Source: Bosea sp. OAE506 (lineage in GTDB: Bacteria; Pseudomonadota; Alphaproteobacteria; Rhizobiales; Beijerinckiaceae). Taken from it: 64,000 nt of DNA. The first letter of the stretch is position 1. Every line of letters begins with the position of its first letter. The stretch is from NCBI RefSeq assembly GCF_040546595.1, contig NZ_JBEPOB010000001.1:3969001-4033000 (forward strand), given 5' to 3'. A program made the position numbers and the translations under genes. Shown one piece after another: positions 1 through 8,955 of the stretch. The notes below the pieces were generated by a model, which was given only the letters and a program-made list of their open reading frames with translations, had not been told where the DNA came from and did not search any database.

Positions 1-343
1 CGAGCTTGAGCAGCCGCGCCTCCCCGATCAGTGCTGCGGGCGCCGGCTTGCGCAGGAAGTTGAAGGACAGGCTCGTGGTCACGGCGAGCGCGACCGGGCC
101 GATCTGGCCGAGGATCGCCGCATAGAGCGCGAGATCGGCCAGCGCCATCATGGTCGGGCCGGAGATTGTGCCGCCCGGCCGCAGATGCTTCTCATGATAG
201 TCGCAGCGCATGCGGGCCGTCATCGGCCCGACCTCCTCGACGAAATAGGTCCGCCCGCCGCTATGGAGCTGCGGGAAGACCTCGTCGAGGAAAGCCTCGA
301 GCTGCGCGGCATTCATGCGGGGTGTGGTGTCGCGCAGGGTCAT
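1..343 (-). CDS. PaaI-family thioesterase (3' end outside window)
   Basis: Reading leftward from ATG at 343-341, the frame stays open to the window edge for about 114 codons. It contains the hotdog thioesterase pattern: LRPGGTISGPTMMALADLAL, where the helix after the Gly-Gly-Thr-Ile stretch carries the usual Asp-containing region of PaaI/YbgC-like enzymes, followed by a strand ending in SLSFNFLRKP. Such enzymes hydrolyse acyl-CoA thioesters in the cytoplasm; the substrate cannot be told. A second ATG (316-314) is possible. The gene is divergent from the crotonase-family gene at 462, and the 118 bp between them would hold both promoters. The C-terminus lies to the left of the window. Confidence 0.72.
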   Translation of the reverse strand, partial: MTLRDTTPRMNAAQLEAFLDEVFPQLHSGGRTYFVEEVGPMTARMRCDYHEKHLRPGGTISGPTMMALADLALYAAILGQIGPVALAVTTSLSFNFLRKPAPAALIGEARLLKL

Positions 344-461
344 CTCGGGCGGTCCGGCACAGGCTGCGATGAGGAGATGCCCCTTGCAGCATGGGGGAGC
401 GCGGCGGACAATACGTCAAAACGCACAGGCAAACGCTCACGGAAACGCCGAGGTCCCCGTC

Positions 462-1274
462 ATGAATGCCCATGCCCGCCCCGAGGCGGCGCCCGCGCTG
501 CGGCGCGAGGACCACGACGGTATCGCCGTCCTCACGCTGAACCGGCCGCAATCGCGCAACCCGCTCAGCGAGGCGATGCTGGCCGCGCTGGCAGAAAGCT
601 TCACCGCCATCGCCGCCGACCGGAGCGTCAAAGCGGTCGTGCTGGCAGCCGAAGGCCCGGTTTTCTGCGCCGGTCACGACCTCAAGGAGATGAGCGCGCA
701 CCGCGCCGATCCCGATCGCGGGAGGGCCTATTTCACCGACATCCTCGGGCGCTGCTCGCGCGTGATGCAGCAGATCACCGCCCTGCCCCAACCGGTGATC
801 GCGGCCGTCGAGGGCACGGCGACCGCGGCCGGCTGCCAGCTCGTCGCAAGCTGCGATCTCGCAGTGGCGGGCGAAGCCGCCCGCTTCTGCACGCCGGGCG
901 TCCATATCGGCCTATTCTGCTCGACGCCGATGGTGGCGCTGACGCGCAACCTCTCCGCCAAGCACGCGATGGAGATGCTGCTGCTGGGCGAGATGGTGCC
1001 CGCCGACGAGGCCGCCCGTATGGGGCTGGTCAACCGCGTGGTGGTGGCCGGCAGCGCGCTGGCGGAGGCGCAGCGGCTGGCGGCCGTGATCGCCTCGAAA
1101 TCATCGGCGACCATCCGCATCGGCAAGCGCGCCTTCTACGAGCAGCGCGAGATGGGGCTGGCGGCGGCCTATGACCACGCCTCGGCGGTGATGGTCGAGA
1201 ACATGCTCGCGCGCGACGCCGAGGAAGGAATCGGTGCGTTCGTGGGGAAGCGGGCGCCGGTGTGGAAGGGGTAG
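462..1274 (+). CDS. Enoyl-CoA hydratase/isomerase (crotonase) family protein
   Basis: 270 aa, the normal crotonase length. The N-terminal strand AVLTLNRPQSRNPLSE and the oxyanion-hole segment FCAGHDLKEM are typical, as is GTATAAGCQLVASCDLAVAG. The pattern FCAGHDLKEM resembles the ECHDC3-like branch. In canonical enoyl-CoA hydratase two glutamates (Glu144 and Glu164 of the rat enzyme) do the chemistry; here the matching positions appear to be Gln in GCQLVASCD and a non-acidic residue in FCTPGVHIG, so ordinary hydratase activity is doubtful. It may act on another acyl-CoA or not be catalytic. ATG at 462 was chosen because the crotonase fold begins soon after. A palindromic repeat lies directly downstream. 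Confidence 0.85.
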   Translation: MNAHARPEAAPALRREDHDGIAVLTLNRPQSRNPLSEAMLAALAESFTAIAADRSVKAVVLAAEGPVFCAGHDLKEMSAHRADPDRGRAYFTDILGRCSRVMQQITALPQPVIAAVEGTATAAGCQLVASCDLAVAGEAARFCTPGVHIGLFCSTPMVALTRNLSAKHAMEMLLLGEMVPADEAARMGLVNRVVVAGSALAEAQRLAAVIASKSSATIRIGKRAFYEQREMGLAAAYDHASAVMVENMLARDAEEGIGAFVGKRAPVWKG

Positions 1275-1291
1275 CGCGGGCGCAACATTGG

Positions 1292-1403
1292 CGTCATTCT
1301 CGGGCGGAGCCCTCGGGTCAGATCTTCGATCGGCCCAAGGATAAACTCCGAGCAGACCCGCGAATCTCTGGCCGGAGATGCTCGGGTCGAGCCCGAGCAT
1401 GAC
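1292..1403. repeat. Dispersed palindromic repeat, copy 1
   Basis: Begins GTCATTCTCGGGCGGAGCC and ends with GATGCTCGGGTCGAGCCCG followed by AGCATGACG. It consists of two hairpin-forming halves, each an inverted CTCGGG/CCCGAG pair, separated by about 60 nt. Closely similar units occur at 7404, 25596, 32244, 60487 and 62859. Here it fills the gap between two genes and could also act as a transcription end. Copy number beyond the window is unknown. Confidence 0.8.
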
Positions 1404-1438
1404 GCTCTTCATCCCCGCCGCCTCACCCTTGGAATTCC

Positions 1439-1969
1439 ATGTCCCACGACGCCTACCCTGACAGCCAGATCCGCGATATCCTCAAGAGCGTGAAGCGCAT
1501 CGCGCTGGTCGGCGCCTCAGCCAACGAGGCGCGCCCCTCCTGGATCGTGACGAAATACCTGCTCGACCGGGGCTATGACGTCATCCCCGTCAATCCCGGC
1601 CTCGCCGGCCAGACGCTGCTGGGCAAGACCGTCTATGGTTCGCTGAAGGACGTGCCGGGCGCGATCGACATGGTCGAGATCTTCCGCAACTCGGAAGCCG
1701 CCGGGCCGCTCACCGACGAGGCGCTGACGCTCGATCCGCTGCCGAAGGTGATCTGGATGCAGCTCTCGGTGCGCAACGACGAGGCGGCGGCGCGCGCCGA
1801 GGCGAAGGGCGTCACCGTGATCATGAACCGCTGTCCCAAGATCGAATACGGCCGGCTCTCGGGCGAGATCGGCTGGCAGGGCATCAACTCCCGCATCCTC
1901 TCCTCGAAGAAGCCTGTGCTGGCCGGCAAGGGCTTCCAGAAGCTGACGATCCACCGCCCGGGGACATAG
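1439..1969 (+). CDS. CoA-binding domain protein (YccU-like)
   Basis: 176 aa single-domain protein with a Rossmann-type CoA-binding fold: the N-terminal strand KRIALVGASANEARPSWIV is the nucleotide-binding turn, followed by GYDVIPVNPGL and VWMQLSVRNDEAAARAEAKG-like segments seen in succinyl-CoA-ligase alpha-like domains. Proteins of this type are common stand-alone cytosolic proteins of unknown role; fusion to a ligase domain is absent here. The ending KKPVLAGKGFQKLTIHRPG is typical of the family. It is preceded by a palindromic repeat and has no obvious operon partner, since the next gene is convergent. Confidence 0.85.
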   Translation: MSHDAYPDSQIRDILKSVKRIALVGASANEARPSWIVTKYLLDRGYDVIPVNPGLAGQTLLGKTVYGSLKDVPGAIDMVEIFRNSEAAGPLTDEALTLDPLPKVIWMQLSVRNDEAAARAEAKGVTVIMNRCPKIEYGRLSGEIGWQGINSRILSSKKPVLAGKGFQKLTIHRPGT

Positions 1970-2060
1970 AGAGCCACGTGGCGCGGGCCAGCCGCTCCAT
2001 CTCGCGCGTGAAATCGAAGCGCTGCTGGACGGCTCCGCTGGCTAACGAAATCGTGCCAGG

Positions 2061-4082
2061 TCAGGTCGGCTCCAGGACGGCCGGCACGCCATCGAAGATG
2101 CGAGCGAGCGGTTCCGGCTTGCCGAGCAGAAACCCCTGCGCATAGTCGACGCCGATGATGCGGAGACGGTCTAGCGTTTCGCTCGTCTCGACAAACTCCG
2201 CAACGGTCTGGACGCCGACGACTTTCGCAATATCGACAAAGCAGCGAACCATGACGTCGTTCAGCTTATCGGTGACGAGATCGCGAATGAAGCGGCCGTC
2301 GATTTTCATGAAATCGACCCGGAGCGATTTCAGATAGCCAAACGACGATGCTCCCGCACCGAAGTCATCCAGTGCGACCTTGATCCCCATCGATCGCACG
2401 CGCTCGATGAAGGCGGCTGCATCCGCGAGATTGGTAATGGCCTCGGTCTCGGTGATCTCGATACAGATTCTCGAGCAGATGTCTCGCCCGGCGCGTTCCA
2501 AGACGTCAAACGCCCAGGAGTGGAAGGCCCGGTCGCCAATCGACCGTCCCGAGAGGTTCAAACTGATCAGCCGAATGTCCTGAACCGCAATGACGCTGGC
2601 AATCCACCTGGTTGCCTCGCGCAGAACCCAGCGATCGATGCGCGAAATCAGATGGAACCGTTCTGCTGCGGGCAAAAAGGCCCCCGGGGCTGCCAGCGAG
2701 CCATCATCGCTCTTCATCCGAAGCAGGAGTTCAGCATGCAGTCCGGGCTTGTCTGCAGAGAGGGCACGGATCGTCTGTGCATGCAGGACGAAGCCGCCAT
2801 CGTCCAGCGCCCGTTCGATCCGGTTTGTCCATTGCACCTCGAACTGACGCGATTGCATGGCCACATCGGTCTCGAGCCAGCCGTGAAAGCGGTTCCGTCC
2901 CGCTTCCTTCGCGGCGTAGCAGGCCGAGTCCGCAGCCTTCTGGACAGCGGCGATATCACCCCAGCGGGCGTCGATCGGCACCAGTCCGATGCTGGCACCG
3001 ACGCGAAACTTCCGGCCATCGTGCACGAACCGGAAATCATCCATGGCATCGCAAATCCGCTGCGCCAGCTTTTCGGCAAGCTCGACGGAGCAGTTTTCGA
3101 GAATGATGCCGAATTCATCACCGCCGAGACGGGCCAATGTATCGCAGTTTCGGGCGATATCGCGAAACAGCCTGCTGAACTGCCGTAGCAGAATATCGCC
3201 CACGGCATGTCCACACGTATCATTCACGATCTTGAATTGATCGAGATCCAGATACAGCAACGCATGACAGGACCTGTCCTCGCGGGACTTGCCCAGCAAG
3301 AGCTTCAAACGCGCTTCGAATTCGGTGCGGTTTTTCAGCCCCGTCAAAGCATCATGCGTTGCACGATACTTCATCTCCTTGGAAAGGCGTCTTTGTTCCG
3401 ATACATCGTGAAACACCAGAACAACACCCAGGACCACGCCGTCATTCCGCACGATCGGGGCGGCGGAATGCTCAATTCCGAATTCGGTGCCGTCTTTCGA
3501 AATCAGGATGGTATGATCGGCGAGGCCTACGATACGCCCCTCGGCAAGGCACGCCGCCACCGGGTTGGGTGCAACAGCGCGCGTGGTCTCATCGACGATC
3601 CTGAAAATCTCTTCCAGAGCTTTGCCTTGTGACTCGTCCTGTCGCCACCCCGTCATTCGCTCAGCGACGGGATTGAGCCATGTAATCCGGCCCGTGGCAT
3701 CCGTGGTGATCACCGCATCACCAATCGATTGCAGCGTCACGCGCATCAACTCGTGCTGCTCGGCAAGTTGAGCACTGAGTTTCCGACGCTCGGTGACATC
3801 CTGCAAGGCGCCGGAGAGACGGACCGGGCGGCCGTCGGAGAACTCGGCTGACCCGACAGCGCGCACAAAACGCTGCACGCCGTCAACGCGATTGATCGAC
3901 AACTCGAGATCAAAGCTCTTTCCTGTCGAAAAGGCTTCATTGACGGCGGCTTCCAAGACGGGCCGCGATTCCGCAGTGTAGAATCCAATGGCTTCATTGA
4001 GATCAGGCGTGAAGCCGGCGTGCACTCCGTGAATGTCGCGAATGACATCCGACCACGTCAACGATCCGGTGGGTATATCCAA
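2061..4082 (-). pseudogene. GGDEF/EAL protein, C-terminal fragment of a frameshifted multi-PAS gene
   Basis: About 673 codons reading leftward with PAS (1-95), PAS (about 105-235), GGDEF (240-400) and EAL (410-670) domains. The cyclase signature RLGGDEF is intact. In the EAL domain the signature is ELL instead of EAL, but NLSGRS, ITETEA, DDFGAGASS and MKIDGRFI, which carry metal-binding and catalytic acids, are kept. The reading frame stays open upstream of 4082 and encodes the missing part of a PAS linker (KSQEFLNRTGNLAGVGGWEL) that continues the C-terminus of the gene at 4121-4909. One base is missing near 4138-4144. The fragment could still be made from the internal TTG at 4082. Its role would be c-di-GMP turnover. 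Confidence 0.8.
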
Positions 4083-4120
4083 CTCCCAGCCGCCTACTCC
4101 TGCAAGGTTTCCCGTGCGAT

Positions 4121-4909
4121 TCAGGAATTCCTGGGATTTGTGAGTGCAACCTCAGAGAGCTTGAGCTCCGTAACGTCACTCGCCTGAGCAATGAAGCCCT
4201 CGACCTTCCCCTTGACGAAAAACGGCGTGTAATGGGCGATGGTGAACGCAATCGAACCATCTCGCCGGAGCATATTTCGTTCAAATTGCTGCGGCTCACC
4301 CGCAAGCGCTGCCCGGATGTGTTTGTCGTTGAGTTTAAAAAGCTCTTCTCCCAAAACATCCCGAATGTGTACTCCGGCCATTTCGTCGGCGTTCCGGCCG
4401 AACCAGTCGGCATAGTGCCGATTGGAAAACTTGCAGACCAGATCGTTGGACCAAAAGGCGACCAAGCCCGGGAGCGCGTCCGCCATCGACCGCAGGAAGC
4501 GCTCGCTCGTGGTCACTGCGAGCGCCGATTCCACGGCGCGCGAGCGCGCGCCGATCAGCTCCGCCTCGAAGCGGGTGCGCTCCAATGCGACGAAGAATGT
4601 CCAGACGTAGCTTTCGCGGCCTTCGTAGCTGTCCGACCGGCAATCTGCCAATACGGGTACGGCTTTCCGATCAGCCCCGATCAATTGAAAGAAGCATTCG
4701 GAAATCGTCCCATTCCGCAACAATGTCGGAAAAACATGGGTCTGCAGAAAGATCCGGCTGGCAGGCGGGAGGATCCTGTCGATCGACTGGCCCTGCAGAT
4801 CCGCAGCATCGAGACCGGTCACAGCTGTAATCTGGCGGTTCAGCCCGAGGATGGTCCCGCTGACATCGGTTATCAGAACGGAACAGGGCAGCTTATCGAC
4901 GAGGATCAC
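4121..4909 (-). pseudogene. PAS sensor, N-terminal fragment of the frameshifted GGDEF/EAL gene
   Basis: 262 codons from GTG 4909 with two PAS domains: residues 1-110 (KLPCSVLITDVSGTILGLNR) and about 135-260 (MADALPGLVAFWSNDLVCKF). It ends in SDVTELKLSEVALT and then reads out of frame into a stop. The next frame continues the expected sequence without interruption, so the ancestral protein was roughly 950 aa, PAS-PAS-PAS-PAS-GGDEF-EAL. It starts 14 nt after the stop of an RsbQ-like hydrolase gene, the arrangement seen for RsbQ and the PAS protein RsbP in Bacillus. If real, the frameshift uncouples sensing from c-di-GMP chemistry. Confidence 0.78.
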
Positions 4910-4923
4910 CGATTGTCTTCTTT

Positions 4924-5739
4924 TCAGCGCTGATTATCGTCGGAGGCGAGATAGCGTGTGACGGCCGCGACGACGAGATCCGGGTGGGTCATGTGCGCGC
5001 AATGGCCGGCCACATCGAGGATTTCGAGTTCGCTGCCCACGAGACGCTCGTGCATATACGCTCCAACCGACAGGGGAGCCAGTGCATCATTTCGATGTTG
5101 AAGAATAAGACTCGGCGCCGTCACGTATTGAAGGTCGGATCGATTGTCGGCGAAGAACGTCGTCTGCGCAAACACGCGCGCAGACACTGGATCGGTTGAA
5201 CAGAAGCTGTCCGACAGTTCGGCCGATACGGTGCCCGCGCCGTCCGGACCAGCCACGACAGGGGCGAGATAATTTGCCCAGCCCATGTAATTCTGATCCA
5301 TGAGCGCCAGCAAACCTTCCAGATCCTCCCGCTCGAAGCCGCCCTCATACTCAGGGCGATGGTTGAGAAAGCTCGGCGATGGACCGAGCAGGATCAGTCG
5401 ATCGAACAGGTGCGGTCGCCTGACTGACGCCAGGAGGCCGACGCTGCAGCTGACAGAATGGCCGACGAACGACACGCCGGATGTCAGCTAAAGCGCATCA
5501 CACACATCGAGGAGGTCCTGCACATACCCGTCCAACGTGCCGTAACGTTCGCCATCGAAAGCCCTGATGTCTGACCTGCCGCTGCCGACATAATCGAACA
5601 GGACCACCCGATGGGTCGTAGTGAACTGCTTCGCGACACGTGCCCACATGGTGTGATCGCAACCGAATCCATGGGCGTAGACCATGAACGCCCCCTGAGC
5701 GCCATGCACCGTGACATTATTACGTCTCAACACTGTCAT
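4924..5739 (-). pseudogene. RsbQ/KAI2-like alpha/beta hydrolase interrupted by an in-frame amber stop
   Basis: From ATG 5739 the frame encodes an alpha/beta hydrolase: NNVTVHGAQG, oxyanion loop YAHGFGCDHTMW, LFDYVGSGRSD. A TAG at 5490-5488 then follows VCDAL, and the same frame continues with TSGVSFVGHSVSCSVG, which holds the nucleophile elbow Gly-His-Ser-Val-Ser, and ends with the catalytic His region DVAGHCAHMTHPDLV. Total 271 codons without the stop, matching RsbQ (about 269 aa). The stop falls before the nucleophile serine, so the truncated product cannot be active unless the codon is suppressed. In the known RsbQ-RsbP system the hydrolase supplies a ligand for the partner PAS domain; here the partner gene at 4909 is also broken. 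Confidence 0.85.
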
Positions 5740-6118
5740 TGATCGGCGTCTCGTCTCCCCCGGCGCCACTGTATAGTGATGCATTCCGGATTCGACGAGG
5801 GACTGCCTCGGAAAATTTGGACATCGGTCATCGGTGGATTTTCGGCCGGAACGCGGCATGATTGCCGCGAACACCAGCGGGTCAGACGAGACGCATGTGC
5901 CGGAACCACAGCCCGGCTTTCGAGGCGAAGGTCGCGCTGGCAGCCATCGAGGGCGAGACAGCGCTGGCCGATCTGGCGCTGCAATCGTCCGCCCGAACCA
6001 GAGAACGGGCTTGCGAAACACCGGATCCTGTTTGACGTCATCCCGGTCGTTCGTTAAAACGAACGCAACGGCACGATGATCGTTTCATCATGCCATCAGA
6101 GCATTCAGGGAGCACGCC
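5740..6118. other. Gene-free segment between the hydrolase pseudogene and metY
   Basis: About 380 bp without a convincing gene. A frame extending the hydrolase upstream to 6021 is rich in Arg/Pro/Ser and shows no domain, so it looks like chance. The segment should contain the leftward promoter of the hydrolase operon. The only clear signal is the rightward promoter and palindrome just before metY. Confidence 0.5.
6032..6065 (+). promoter_or_regulatory. Candidate metY promoter with overlapping palindrome
   Basis: TTGACG (6032-6037), a 17-nt spacer and TAAAAC (6055-6060) form a housekeeping-type promoter. A perfect inverted repeat, CGTTCG TTAAAA CGAACG (6048-6065), covers the -10 box and could be a repressor operator. 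The predicted leader is only about 50 nt, too short for a typical SAM riboswitch, and a SAM-II-like core was not found. AGGGAG before the ATG at 6119 is the ribosome binding site. Confidence 0.5.
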
Positions 6119-7396
6119 ATGACCGACCGCGCACCGGGTTTCCACACCCTCGCCATCCATGCCGGCGCTGCGCCTGATGCGGCCACCGGCGCGCGCGCCA
6201 CGCCGATCTACCAGACGACGTCCTTCGTCTTCGACGATGTCGACCACGCCGCCTCGCTCTTCGGGCTGCAGGCCTTCGGCAACATCTACACCCGCATCGG
6301 CAACCCGACCAACGCGGTGCTGGAAGAGCGCGTCGCAGCGCTGGAAGGCGGCACGGCGGCGCTCGCGGTGGCCTCGGGCCATGCCGCCGAGTTCCTCTGC
6401 TTCCACGCGCTGATGCAGCCGGGCGACGAGTTTGTTGCGGCCAAGAAGCTCTATGGCGGCTCGATCAACCAGTTCAACCACTCCTACAAGAACTTCGGCT
6501 GGAACGTGATCTGGGCCGATTCGGACGATCTGGAGGCCTTCGCCGCTGCCGTGACGCCCAAGACCAAGGCGATCTTCATCGAATCCATCGCCAATCCAGG
6601 CGGCGTGGTCGTCGACATCGCCGGCATCTCGGCCATCGCCAAGAAGCACAACATCCCGCTGATCGTCGACAACACCATGGCGACGCCCTATCTCGTGCGG
6701 CCCTTCGAGCACGGCGCGGACATCGTCGTGCATTCGCTGACCAAGTTCCTCGGCGGGCACGGCAATTCGATCGGTGGCATCATCGTCGATGGCGGCTCGT
6801 TCAATTGGGTCGGCGACGAGCGCTACCCGATGCTCTCTAAGCCGCGGCCGGAGTATAACGGCATGGTGCTGGCCGAGACCTTCGGCAATTTCGCTTTCGC
6901 CATCGCGACCCGCGTGCTCGGCCTGCGCGACATGGGCCCGGCGCTCTCCCCCTTCAACGCCTTCATGATCCTGACCGGCATCGAGACGCTGCCGCTGCGC
7001 ATGCAGCGCCATTGCGAGAGCGCGCTGGCGGTCGCAACGCATCTCTCGAAGCACCCGGCGGTGGAATGGGTCAGCTATCCCGGCCTGCCCGGCGACAAGT
7101 ATCACGAGCTGGCCAAGCGCTATTCGCCGAAGGGCGCCGGCGCGGTCTTCACCTTCGGGCTGAAGGGCGGCTACGACGCCGGCGTCAAGCTTGTCACCGA
7201 GCTGAAGCTGTTCTCGCATCTGGCCAATATCGGCGACACGCGCTCGCTGGTGATCCACCCGGCCTCGACCACACACCGCCAGCTCACCGACGAGCAGAAG
7301 ACGGCGTCGGGCGCCGGCCCGCAGGTGATCCGCCTGTCGATCGGGCTAGAGGATGTGGCGGACCTGATCGACGATCTGGATCAGGCGCTGGCCTGA
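6119..7396 (+). CDS. metY: O-acetylhomoserine aminocarboxypropyltransferase (sulfhydrylase)
   Basis: 425 aa, the usual length for MetY of the Cys/Met metabolism PLP-enzyme family. It makes homocysteine from O-acetylhomoserine and sulfide in methionine synthesis. Visible features: N-terminal FHTLAIHAGAAPD, substrate/PLP loop YTRIGNPTNAVLEERVAALE, PLP aspartate in LIVDNTMATPY (Asp184), and the PLP Schiff-base lysine in HSLTKFLGGHG (Lys209). The C-terminal THRQLTDEQ and VIRLSIGLEDVADLIDDL are typical. It appears to be monocistronic, with its own promoter upstream and a palindromic repeat after the stop. Confidence 0.95.
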   Translation: MTDRAPGFHTLAIHAGAAPDAATGARATPIYQTTSFVFDDVDHAASLFGLQAFGNIYTRIGNPTNAVLEERVAALEGGTAALAVASGHAAEFLCFHALMQPGDEFVAAKKLYGGSINQFNHSYKNFGWNVIWADSDDLEAFAAAVTPKTKAIFIESIANPGGVVVDIAGISAIAKKHNIPLIVDNTMATPYLVRPFEHGADIVVHSLTKFLGGHGNSIGGIIVDGGSFNWVGDERYPMLSKPRPEYNGMVLAETFGNFAFAIATRVLGLRDMGPALSPFNAFMILTGIETLPLRMQRHCESALAVATHLSKHPAVEWVSYPGLPGDKYHELAKRYSPKGAGAVFTFGLKGGYDAGVKLVTELKLFSHLANIGDTRSLVIHPASTTHRQLTDEQKTASGAGPQVIRLSIGLEDVADLIDDLDQALA

Positions 7397-7403
7397 TCTT
7401 CGC

Positions 7404-7511
7404 GTCATTCTCGGGCGAAGCGCAGCGTAGACCCGAGAACCTCAGGCCGTCGAGGCGTAGGAAGCGGCGCTATCTCGTCACGAGATGCTCGGGCCGAGCC
7501 CGAGCATGACG
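7404..7511. repeat. Dispersed palindromic repeat, copy 2
   Basis: Starts GTCATTCTCGGGCGAAGCGC and ends with AGATGCTCGGGCCGAGCCCG plus AGCATGACG. Same two-hairpin layout and length as the copy at 1292. It lies between the convergent metY and ctaA genes, where it may also act as a bidirectional transcription end. Confidence 0.82.
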
Positions 7512-7518
7512 GCGCGTT

Positions 7519-8586
7519 TCAACCGCGCGCGGCAGCTTCCGTGCGCGTCACATGGACGACGCCCATCGCCAGCACGAGGAAGCCGAGCGCCTGGTGGGCG
7601 AGTCCGGCCCAGAGCGGCACGACGAGCAGCAGCGTGACGATGCCGAGTACGGCCTGGCTCAGCGTCAGGCCGAGGATCGCCGTGGCGCGCTTGGCGCCGC
7701 CCGAGCCCGGCGCCGCCTTGCGCAGCGAGACCATGTGCCAGATCGCCAGCGCCAGCAGCAGATAGGCGCCGATGCGGTGGTTGAACTGCACCAGCGCCGC
7801 GTTGTCGACGAAGTTCTCCCAGAAAGCGGGCCGCACGAACAGCGTCTCGACGCCCGGAACCAGCGCGCCATCCATCAGCGGCCAGGTGTTGTAGACGAAA
7901 CCGGCGCGCGAGCCGGCGACGAGCCCGCCGAGCGCGATCTGCCCGAAGAGCAGCGCCAGCAGCACCCAGGCCATCGCACGTCCATGACCCGGTTCGGCCC
8001 GGCGAGCCGGCGTCTTCCAGGTGGCGAAAGCGATCACCGAGGCAAAGAACAGCGCGGCAAAGGTCAGGTGCAGCGTCAGCTTGACCGGCGCGACCGCGAC
8101 CATGCCGGGCTGCAGGCCCGAGGCGACCATGATCCAGCCGATTGTGCCCTGCAGGCCGAGCAGCAGCCCCATGCCGAACAGCACCAGCGTCTGGCGCCAG
8201 GGCAGCAGCCGCAGCGCCGCAACGACGAGGAAACCGCCGAGATAGACCAGGCCGATGAAGCGGCCGAGCTGGCGGTGGCCCCATTCCCACCAGTAGATGA
8301 ACTGGAATTCGCCCAGGCTCATGCCCTGGTTCAGCAGCTGGTATTGCGGGCTGGCGCGGTATTTCGCGAACTCGCTTGCCCAGGTCTCGGCCGAGAGCGG
8401 CGGCAGGGCGCCGGTGATCGGCTTCCATTCCGTGATGGAGAGGCCCGAGCCGGTGAGCCGCGTCGCCCCGCCGACGACGACCATGACTAAGACCAGCGCC
8501 GCCACGGCCCAGAGCCAGCGCCGGACCCCGGCATGCTGTCCGCCCTGCAGGATGATCGAGGGGTGTCTGTCGAGAGCGATCGTCAC
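7519..8586 (-). CDS. ctaA: Heme A synthase (Cox15/CtaA)
   Basis: 355 aa polytopic membrane protein, about eight membrane segments, the usual length for the alphaproteobacterial/mitochondrial Cox15 type. It oxidises heme O to heme A for cytochrome c oxidase. The first segment is followed by GGATRLTGSGLSITEWKPIT and the heme-ligand histidines lie in WWEWGHRQLGRFIG, LTLHLTFAALFF, FNHRIGAYLL and GLAHQALGFL, the four conserved positions of the family. Heme O synthase and oxidase genes are not adjacent. The gene ends next to a palindromic repeat shared with metY. Confidence 0.95.
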   Translation of the reverse strand: MTIALDRHPSIILQGGQHAGVRRWLWAVAALVLVMVVVGGATRLTGSGLSITEWKPITGALPPLSAETWASEFAKYRASPQYQLLNQGMSLGEFQFIYWWEWGHRQLGRFIGLVYLGGFLVVAALRLLPWRQTLVLFGMGLLLGLQGTIGWIMVASGLQPGMVAVAPVKLTLHLTFAALFFASVIAFATWKTPARRAEPGHGRAMAWVLLALLFGQIALGGLVAGSRAGFVYNTWPLMDGALVPGVETLFVRPAFWENFVDNAALVQFNHRIGAYLLLALAIWHMVSLRKAAPGSGGAKRATAILGLTLSQAVLGIVTLLLVVPLWAGLAHQALGFLVLAMGVVHVTRTEAAARG

Positions 8587-8726
8587 GGAAGCGGGGCCTT
8601 CGGTCGCATCAGATTGGCTTCACAAGCGTGGAAGCAGGTGACAGATAGTCGGCGCGCCCGAGGCCGACAACGCCCGCATTGCCGCAGGCGGCGCGCCCCG
8701 CCCCGAACGCCAGGACGAGACAGCCG

Positions 8727-8939
8727 ATGAGACAGACCCACCGCAAGCTGATCGGCACCGTCGTCATCATCGTCTTCGTCTGCGTCTACGCCCTCGTCGC
8801 CATGGCGCTGGCGCAGGGGCGCATCACCGAGGCACCGAAGGTCGTGCAGACCATCGCCTATGTCGCGCTCGGCCTCGCCTGGGTGCTGCCGCTCCTGCCG
8901 CTGATCAAGTGGATGGAGCGGAAGGACGACGCACGATGA
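8727..8939 (+). CDS. DUF2842 small membrane protein
   Basis: 70 aa: a basic N-terminus (MRQTHRKLIG), a first membrane segment VVIIVFVCVYALVAMAL, and a second IAYVALGLAWVLPLLPLI followed by KWMERKDDAR. Size and the WVLPLLPLIKWM ending match DUF2842, a family found in alphaproteobacteria. In many of these genomes it lies beside ctaA, as here (divergent). Function unknown. ATG 8727 was preferred over 8679 because the upstream residues are Arg/Pro-rich and do not fit the family. Confidence 0.82.
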   Translation: MRQTHRKLIGTVVIIVFVCVYALVAMALAQGRITEAPKVVQTIAYVALGLAWVLPLLPLIKWMERKDDAR

Positions 8940-8955
8940 CGGAGCACCAACCTTA

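Noticed and set aside
5488..6021. Upstream extension of the hydrolase frame to 6021
   Set aside because: Residues before the ATG at 5739 are Arg/Pro/Ser-rich and do not match the hydrolase family, whose length is already complete.
6060..6118. SAM-II riboswitch before metY
   Set aside because: The leader is about 50 nt and the conserved pseudoknot core was not seen.
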